This document shows, piece after piece, positions 6,620-10,904 of a stretch of 10,904 nucleotides of DNA (its first letter is position 1; each line of letters starts with the position of its first letter). Under the pieces are notes generated by a model that worked only from the letters and a program-made list of their open reading frames with translations, had not been told where the DNA came from and did no database searches. A program made the translations under genes and the position numbers. The stretch spans positions 1 through 10,904 of the forward strand of contig JAEUIX010000245.1 in NCBI GenBank assembly GCA_016794945.1. The letters run 5' to 3'. This DNA comes from Phycisphaerae bacterium. GTDB lineage: Bacteria; Planctomycetota; Phycisphaerae; Phycisphaerales; UBA1924.

Positions 6620-7381
6620 ATGATGTCGCCGACGTTCGTGCAGGCTCTGATCGCCCTGGGCCTTGTCTGCGGGCTGCTGGGTTCGGTAGAGGCGGGGTTT
6701 CGGGTTGGGCTGTGGAAACGGCGGCTCCGCGAGTCGGACAGCCATCTCGGCACTGTGCAGGCCGCGCTGCTCGGGCTGCTGGCGCTGCTGCTGGGCTTCG
6801 CGTTCTCGGGCGCGATGTCGCGGTTCATCGACCGCCAGGACGTGCTGGTGCGCGAGGGCAACGCGATGGGCACGGCGTATCTGCGTGCAGACCTGCTGCC
6901 GGAGCCGGAACGCGAGATGCTGCGAGCCAGCCTGCGGCGATACGCGGATGATCGGATCGTGCTGTTCCAGACGATCGCGACCGCGGACGCCGCCGCGGTG
7001 ACGGCGCGCCTGGCGGCGCATCACGCGGCGGCCTGGGCGGCGGCGACGGCGGGCGTTCGGGCGCAGCCCGTCACGGCGGCGCTGGTGCTGGAGCCGCTGA
7101 ACGAGATCATCGATCTGCTGGCGGTGCGCAACGCGGCGACGAAGCGGCACATGCCGGCGCTGGTGCTGGCGCTGCTGCTGGGGTGCGCGGCGGTTTCGAT
7201 GTACGAGGTCGGCTTCGGCCAAGGGTTGGCGGGGCGACGGAACCGAACCGAGATTGTGTCGCTGGCGTTGCTGATCGCGGTGGCGCTGTGGGTGACGATC
7301 GACCTGGATTTCCCGCGTGTTGGGCTCGTCCGCATGAGCGACCAGCCGCTGGTCGATGCTCGGGCTGCGATGGGGCCGTGA
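6620..7381 (+). CDS. DUF4239 (bestrophin-like) membrane protein
   Basis: A 253-residue protein with two hydrophobic segments near the N-terminus (about 7-31 and 46-66), a polar helix-rich middle (about 67-175) and two more membrane segments (about 178-200 and 208-228). The stretch LLGFAFSGAMSRFIDRQ after helix 2, with the following EGNAMGTAYLRADLLPE, and the C-terminal DLDFPRVGLVRMSDQPL are typical of DUF4239 proteins, described as bestrophin-like. True bestrophins are anion channels, but channel activity is not established for this group and nothing here shows it. The first of two adjacent ATGs (6620, 6623) is chosen because of the -10 box six bases before it. The gene is 62 bp downstream of the transporter gene on the same strand but seems to have its own promoter. 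Its middle part has more balanced G/C use than its neighbours. Confidence 0.82.
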   Translation: MMSPTFVQALIALGLVCGLLGSVEAGFRVGLWKRRLRESDSHLGTVQAALLGLLALLLGFAFSGAMSRFIDRQDVLVREGNAMGTAYLRADLLPEPEREMLRASLRRYADDRIVLFQTIATADAAAVTARLAAHHAAAWAAATAGVRAQPVTAALVLEPLNEIIDLLAVRNAATKRHMPALVLALLLGCAAVSMYEVGFGQGLAGRRNRTEIVSLALLIAVALWVTIDLDFPRVGLVRMSDQPLVDARAAMGP

Positions 7382-7450
7382 GCATCGAGGGGTGATCGGC
7401 GGTCGCGGGGAGCGGTGAAGGGAGAGGGTGCGTGTTTGTTGCGGTTGTCG

Positions 7451-7475
7451 CGAAGTCCAAACCTTGGACGCTTCG
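7451..7475. terminator. Hairpin in the gap before the WecA-like gene
   Basis: GTCCAA (7455-7460) and TTGGAC (7464-7469) pair perfectly across a 3-base loop. The stem continues as CGAA/TTCG after a 2-base bulge (7470-7471), giving 10 pairs. It lies 70 bases after the DUF4239 stop in a locally less GC-rich stretch, which makes it stand out. No T-run follows. It may end the DUF4239 transcript or be a structured RNA or operator. Confidence 0.4.
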
Positions 7476-7546
7476 GGGCGGGGTCGTGTCGCGCCGCTTC
7501 ACCCGCGACCACGGCCCGCAGTCAATTCCGACACCGCCCGGAGCGG

Positions 7547-7562
7547 CCGCACCTCCGTGCGG
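7547..7562. promoter_or_regulatory. Inverted repeat in the -35 region of the WecA-like gene
   Basis: CCGCAC (7547-7552) and GTGCGG (7557-7562) are perfect inverted repeats around CTCC, 14 bases upstream of the TACACT box. It occupies the position where a -35 element would lie, so it could be a regulator-binding palindrome. The rest of the 207-base gap (7382-7588) shows no convincing gene; the reading frame that extends upstream to 7415 has no family-like sequence. Confidence 0.35.
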
Positions 7563-7576
7563 GGCCACCGGGGCGT

Positions 7577-7582
7577 TACACT
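7577..7582 (+). promoter_or_regulatory. -10 box of the WecA-like gene, probably leaderless
   Basis: TACACT (4 of 6 matches to TATAAT) is followed by six bases and the ATG at 7589. There is no Shine-Dalgarno site between. This box supports the start at 7589 over any further upstream in the same frame. Confidence 0.55.
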
Positions 7583-7588
7583 CGTGGC

Positions 7589-8728
7589 ATGACCGGAGCG
7601 GTGCTGGGGCTGATCGCGGTGGCGTTCGTGCTGGCGGCGCCGCTGACGTGGCTGGCGCGGGCGATGGGGCGGCGGCTGGGGGCGCTGGACGGGCCGGGGG
7701 TTGCCGGGCAGGTGAAGGCGGCGGTGCAGCGCGTGCCCAACACCGGCGGCGTGGGCATCTTCTGGGGGATCGCGCTGCCGATCGCGGCGGGGGTGCTGGT
7801 GCTGCGGACGCCGGCGGCCGAGTGGCTGGTGGCGCTGGCGCCGGGGTTGAAGGAGCACCTGCCGGGGCTGGCGCAGCAGACGGGGCCGGCGCTGGTGTTC
7901 GTCGGGGCGCTGGCGGTGCTGCACATCGTGGGGCTGATCGACGACCGGCGGCCGATGGGGCCGTGGCTGAAGCTGGCGGTGATGCTGGCGTGTGGCGCGG
8001 CGGTGGTGATCGGTACGGAGTCGCGCCTGCTGACGCTGCTGGACGGGTACGCGGGTGGGGCGTGGGCGTCGGTGGCGGTGACGGTGCTGTGGATCGTGGT
8101 GGTGACCAACGCGCTGAACTTCATGGACAACATGGACGGGCTGGCGGCGGGGGTGGCGGCGATCGCATCGACGTGCTTCCTGGCGGCGACGCTGCTGCAC
8201 GAGCGGCCGCAGTGGTTCGTGGGGGCGTGCCTGGCGCTGGTGATCGGGGCGTGCCTGGGGTTCCTGGTGTTCAACTTTCCGCGGCCGCGGGCGACGATCT
8301 TCATGGGGGATGGCGGCTCGCTGGTGCTGGGGTTTGCGCTGGGGTTCCTGACGGTTCGGACGACGTACTACGACCCGGCGGCCGGGGGCGCGGCGGCGGG
8401 CGGGTGGTACGGGGTGTTCATGCCGGTGGTGATCCTGGCGGTGCCGCTGTACGACTTTGCGTCGGTGTGCGTGATCCGGATCTCGCAGGGGCGGTCGCCG
8501 TTCGTGGGGGACCTGCAGCACCTGTCGCACCGGCTGGAGCGGCACGGGCTGTCGCGCCGGGACGCGGTGCTGATCATCTACGGGCTGACGGCGGTGACGG
8601 CGCTTGGGGGCATCGTGCTGGCGTCGCTGGCGCCGTGGCAGGCGGTGGTGCTGGGCGTGCAGACGCTGGCGGTGCTGGCGACGCTGGCGGTGTATGAAGG
8701 GCGGCGCGGGGCGGAGGGGCGGCCGTGA
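7589..8728 (+). CDS. WecA/TagO/MraY-family phosphoglycosyltransferase
   Basis: A 379-residue polytopic membrane enzyme of glycosyltransferase family 4. The family moves a sugar-1-phosphate from a UDP-sugar to undecaprenyl phosphate, starting lipid-linked glycan synthesis on the cytoplasmic face. Motifs: GLIDDRRPMGPWLKL with the Asp pair D118-D119; NALNFMDNMDGLA (174-186) with D180 and D183; FMGDGGSL (238-245) with D241; and SPFVGDLQHLSHRL with D308, H311 and H314, the place of the His-rich substrate loop. It looks more WecA/TagO-like than a peptidoglycan MraY, because it is paired with a ligase-like gene rather than mur genes, so UDP-GlcNAc is a likely but unproven donor. The frame is open to about 7415, but that segment lacks family sequence; the ATG at 7589 starts the first membrane helix. 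The stop overlaps the next start (GTGA). Confidence 0.92.
   Translation: MTGAVLGLIAVAFVLAAPLTWLARAMGRRLGALDGPGVAGQVKAAVQRVPNTGGVGIFWGIALPIAAGVLVLRTPAAEWLVALAPGLKEHLPGLAQQTGPALVFVGALAVLHIVGLIDDRRPMGPWLKLAVMLACGAAVVIGTESRLLTLLDGYAGGAWASVAVTVLWIVVVTNALNFMDNMDGLAAGVAAIASTCFLAATLLHERPQWFVGACLALVIGACLGFLVFNFPRPRATIFMGDGGSLVLGFALGFLTVRTTYYDPAAGGAAAGGWYGVFMPVVILAVPLYDFASVCVIRISQGRSPFVGDLQHLSHRLERHGLSRRDAVLIIYGLTAVTALGGIVLASLAPWQAVVLGVQTLAVLATLAVYEGRRGAEGRP
8713..8719 (+). promoter_or_regulatory. Shine-Dalgarno site of the ligase-like gene
   Basis: GGAGGGG lies 5 bases before the GTG at 8725, inside the end of the WecA-like gene. It supports the GTG start and translational coupling through the 4-base GTGA overlap. 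Confidence 0.65.
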
Positions 8729-10904
8729 GCGGGCCGGCGGACGGGCGCGAGGCGGCGCGGTGCGGCGCGCCGGCGTGGGCGGGGGCGGTGCTGGCGATGG
8801 GGGCGCTGATCGCGCGGGCGACGAGCACGGCGTCGAGCCTGCCGATGTGGGACCTGGACCCGGTGAGCGAGCCGGCGGTGGCGATCGGCATGGGGCCGGC
8901 GGGGTCTGCGGTGGTCGATGCGCTGGTGCTGCTGGGGGCGGTGCTGATGCTGGCGGGGTCGCCGTGGCGGGCGGGGCGCGGGTGGTGGGTGGCGGCGGGG
9001 CTGGCGCTGGCGGGGTGCGTGTCGGTGGTGGCCAACGGGTGGCTGCTGCCGGGGGCCAGCGCGGGGAACGTGCGCGTGGGGCTGGCGTGGATGTCGGGCG
9101 TGTGCTGCGCGGTGGCGCTGGCGCACGCGGGGCGGGATGCGCGCCTGCGGCGGGCGGTGTTCGCGGCGGCGCTGGGGCTGGTGGCGGTGATGGCGCTGAA
9201 GGGCGCAGCGCAGGTGTTCGTGGAGCGGGCGGGGACGCTGGAGCATTTCGAACGGCTGCGGGGAACGATGTTCGGGGATGACCCGTCGGGGGCCGCGGCG
9301 TTCGAGCGGCGGATCGGGCAGGTGGAGGCGAGCGGGTGGTTCGGGCTGAGCAACGTTTACGCGACCTTCGCGGCGCTGGCGGCGGCGGCGGGGGCGGCGC
9401 TGCTGCTGGGGGAGTGGCGTGGTGCGCGGCGGCGGGGCGTGTTGTGGGCGAGCGGGCTCGGGGCGGCGATGGGCCTGGGCGCGCTGGTGATGGCCGACAG
9501 CAAGGGCGGGTACGGGGCGCTGGCGGCGGGGCTGGGGGCGGCTGGGGCGGCGGTGTGGCTGGGGCGGCGCGATGGGGGCGCGTGGGGGAAGTGGCGGTGG
9601 GCCGGGGCGTGGACGATCGCGGGCGCGGGGGCGGCGGCGCTGGGCGCGGTGGCGGCGCGGGGGATGGTGGGCGAGCGGATCGGGGAGTTGTCGCTGTGGT
9701 TCCGCTGGATGTACATGGAGGCGGCGTCGCGGATCGGCGCGGGGGCGGGGCCGTGGGGCGTGGGGCCGGACGGGTTCAAGAGCGCGTACCTGACGGCGAA
9801 GAACCCGCTGAACCCGGAGGAGGTGGCGAGCCCGCACTCGGTGCTGTTCGATTGGTGGGCGTGCCTGGGGTGGGGCGGGCTGGCGTGGGGCGCTGCGCTG
9901 GTGGTGATGGCGTGGTGGGCGGGGCGGGCGGTGGTGCGGAGCGCGTCGGCTTCCGCAGCGCCGGAGGAGATTGATGCGCGTGCGGCGGCGCGCGCGGCGA
10001 TGGTGATGCTGGCGCTGGGGGTGATCGGCTCGACGTACCTGGAGCGGGCGGCGGCGACGCCGGAGCAGGCCGCTGCGCGCGTGCTGGGGCTGGCGCTGGG
10101 GTGCGTGGTGTGCTGGGGCGTTGCGGCGGCGGGGGCGCGGGGAGCGGCGGCGGCGCTGGCGGCGGCGGCGGGCGTGATCGTGGCGCACGGGCAGATCGAG
10201 ATGACGCCGGTATGGCCGGCGTCGTGCGGGGTGGTGCTGGCGGTGGTGGGCGTGGCGGCGGCGGGTCGCGACGGGGCGGGGGCGCGCCCGGGGAGGGCGG
10301 TGTGGGCGGCGGCGTTCGTGCTGGCGGTGATGACCATGCGGGTGGTGGATCGGGGCGTGACGCCGGCGATGGGGTGGGAATTGCGGCTGGCGGAGGCCGC
10401 GGAACGGGCGCGCCCGGTGGCGGAGGTCGCAACGCGGTTGAGCGCGGCGGGGGCGGCGGGCGCGGACGGGGCGGAGCGGAACCGGCTGCTGCGGGAGGCG
10501 AGCGAGATCGCCGGCGCGGCGCTGGGTGAGGCGCCGGCGCGGGATGGGGCGGAACTGCGTCGTGCGGTGTCGAGGCTGGAGGCGCGGCGGCTGACGGAGG
10601 CGGCGGATGTGCTGCTGAGCGCGCGGCCGCCGGCGCCGGACTTTGCGACGGTGCGGGAGGCGTCGCGGGTGCTGCTGCGGGCGGCGGTGGCGCAGCGGGC
10701 GCTGGGGGAGGAGGCGGCGGCGGCTCGGACGGCCGAACGCGCGGTGGCGGCGGTGGCGGGGGTGGAGACGGCGCAGGGGCTGACGTGGCGGGCGGTGCTG
10801 CTGGCGGGGTGGGCGCGGGCGTCTGGAGATGCGGCGGCGCGGGCGGGGGCGCTCGACGCGGATCGGCCTCCCAGACCCGAGATCCCAAAAGCACACGACT
10901 CAAC
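8725..10904 (+). CDS. O-antigen ligase/polymerase-like membrane protein, 3' partial
   Basis: Read by direct translation from the GTG at 8725: no stop for 726 codons, open at the window end. About 14 hydrophobic segments (roughly residues 17-541) suggest a polytopic inner-membrane protein. Features of the Wzy_C/O-antigen ligase family: SGWFGLSN before a membrane segment (about 203-210), SKGGYGAL (259-266), then the large extracytoplasmic loop with RWMYME (R327, E332), PWGVGPDGF (343-351) and SPHSVLFDWW (369-378), where H371 fits the conserved His of the usual HN motif. Such proteins polymerise or transfer lipid-linked glycans in the periplasm. Residues from about 550 form an Ala/Arg/Glu-rich helical region, possibly TPR-like. 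The start rests on the Shine-Dalgarno site and overlap with the WecA-like gene; Met25 (8797) is a weaker alternative. Codons from about 10867 (AGA, CCA, AAA, GCA, TCA) are foreign to the gene and are probably adapter-derived. Confidence 0.82.
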   Translation, partial: MSGPADGREAARCGAPAWAGAVLAMGALIARATSTASSLPMWDLDPVSEPAVAIGMGPAGSAVVDALVLLGAVLMLAGSPWRAGRGWWVAAGLALAGCVSVVANGWLLPGASAGNVRVGLAWMSGVCCAVALAHAGRDARLRRAVFAAALGLVAVMALKGAAQVFVERAGTLEHFERLRGTMFGDDPSGAAAFERRIGQVEASGWFGLSNVYATFAALAAAAGAALLLGEWRGARRRGVLWASGLGAAMGLGALVMADSKGGYGALAAGLGAAGAAVWLGRRDGGAWGKWRWAGAWTIAGAGAAALGAVAARGMVGERIGELSLWFRWMYMEAASRIGAGAGPWGVGPDGFKSAYLTAKNPLNPEEVASPHSVLFDWWACLGWGGLAWGAALVVMAWWAGRAVVRSASASAAPEEIDARAAARAAMVMLALGVIGSTYLERAAATPEQAAARVLGLALGCVVCWGVAAAGARGAAAALAAAAGVIVAHGQIEMTPVWPASCGVVLAVVGVAAAGRDGAGARPGRAVWAAAFVLAVMTMRVVDRGVTPAMGWELRLAEAAERARPVAEVATRLSAAGAAGADGAERNRLLREASEIAGAALGEAPARDGAELRRAVSRLEARRLTEAADVLLSARPPAPDFATVREASRVLLRAAVAQRALGEEAAAARTAERAVAAVAGVETAQGLTWRAVLLAGWARASGDAAARAGALDADRPPRPEIPKAHDS
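10880..10904 (+). other. Probable residual Illumina adapter at the contig end
   Basis: The last 25 bases match the first 25 of the TruSeq read-1 adapter (recalled, not searched) at 20 positions without gaps, including the uninterrupted AGCACACG and the opening AGATC. Three of the five mismatches are C for G, one is A for T and one is A for G. The stretch is A-rich against a very GC-rich gene and introduces codons rare in it. It reaches the exact end of the window, as an untrimmed read tail would. Atypical codons begin near 10867, so genomic sequence may end there. Confidence 0.7.

Noticed and set aside
7415..7588. Upstream extension of the WecA-like protein to a GTG at 7415
   Set aside because: The extra 58 residues are not hydrophobic or family-like, and the segment contains the hairpins and the TACACT box of the gene.
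8578..10896. Very long minus-strand reading frame (772 codons)
   Set aside because: Its product is almost entirely Arg, Pro, His and Gln with no family motif. It is the mirror of the GC-rich ligase-like gene on the + strand, which has clear membrane segments and conserved motifs.

Overview
The window looks like a chromosomal contig from a very GC-rich bacterium. Family-level resemblance (the Pgk sequence, an endonuclease-type MutL, and a WecA-like plus ligase-like pair) points to a planctomycete-like organism, perhaps Phycisphaerae. That is inference from remembered family features, not a search. I see no plasmid, phage, insertion sequence, CRISPR array, tRNA or rRNA. The window holds eight protein genes and short intergenic gaps; the longest gap is 207 bp (7382-7588).

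Layout: pgk (79-1284, +) converges on mutL (1297-3285, -), with 12 bp between the stops. mutL is divergent from a HIT-family hydrolase gene (3325-3738, +) across only 39 bp. The HIT gene converges on a tandem-domain universal stress protein gene (3782-4741, -), with a hairpin-rich spacer between them. A 109-bp gap separates the stress gene from a divergent Na+/phosphate cotransporter gene (4851-6557, +). A DUF4239 (bestrophin-like) membrane protein gene follows (6620-7381, +). The last two genes, a WecA/TagO/MraY-family phosphoglycosyltransferase (7589-8728, +) and an O-antigen ligase/polymerase-like membrane protein (from 8725, +, open at the window end), overlap by 4 bp. They are probably a translationally coupled surface-polysaccharide unit.

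The genes are ordinary chromosomal ones, and I found no new multi-gene system. The most notable signal is regulatory. Four start codons (mutL, HIT, DUF4239, WecA-like) are each preceded by a TANNNT box exactly six bases before the ATG and lack a clear Shine-Dalgarno sequence. This is the pattern expected of leaderless transcripts. pgk, the stress protein gene and the ligase-like gene instead have purine-rich Shine-Dalgarno sites.

Two caveats matter for users. The last 25 bases (10880-10904) match the standard Illumina TruSeq read-1 adapter at 20 of 25 positions, so the final codons of the open ligase-like gene are probably not genomic. Also, G over C on the + strand rises sharply within mutL and stays high across genes on both strands, so codon use differs between the left and right parts of the window.
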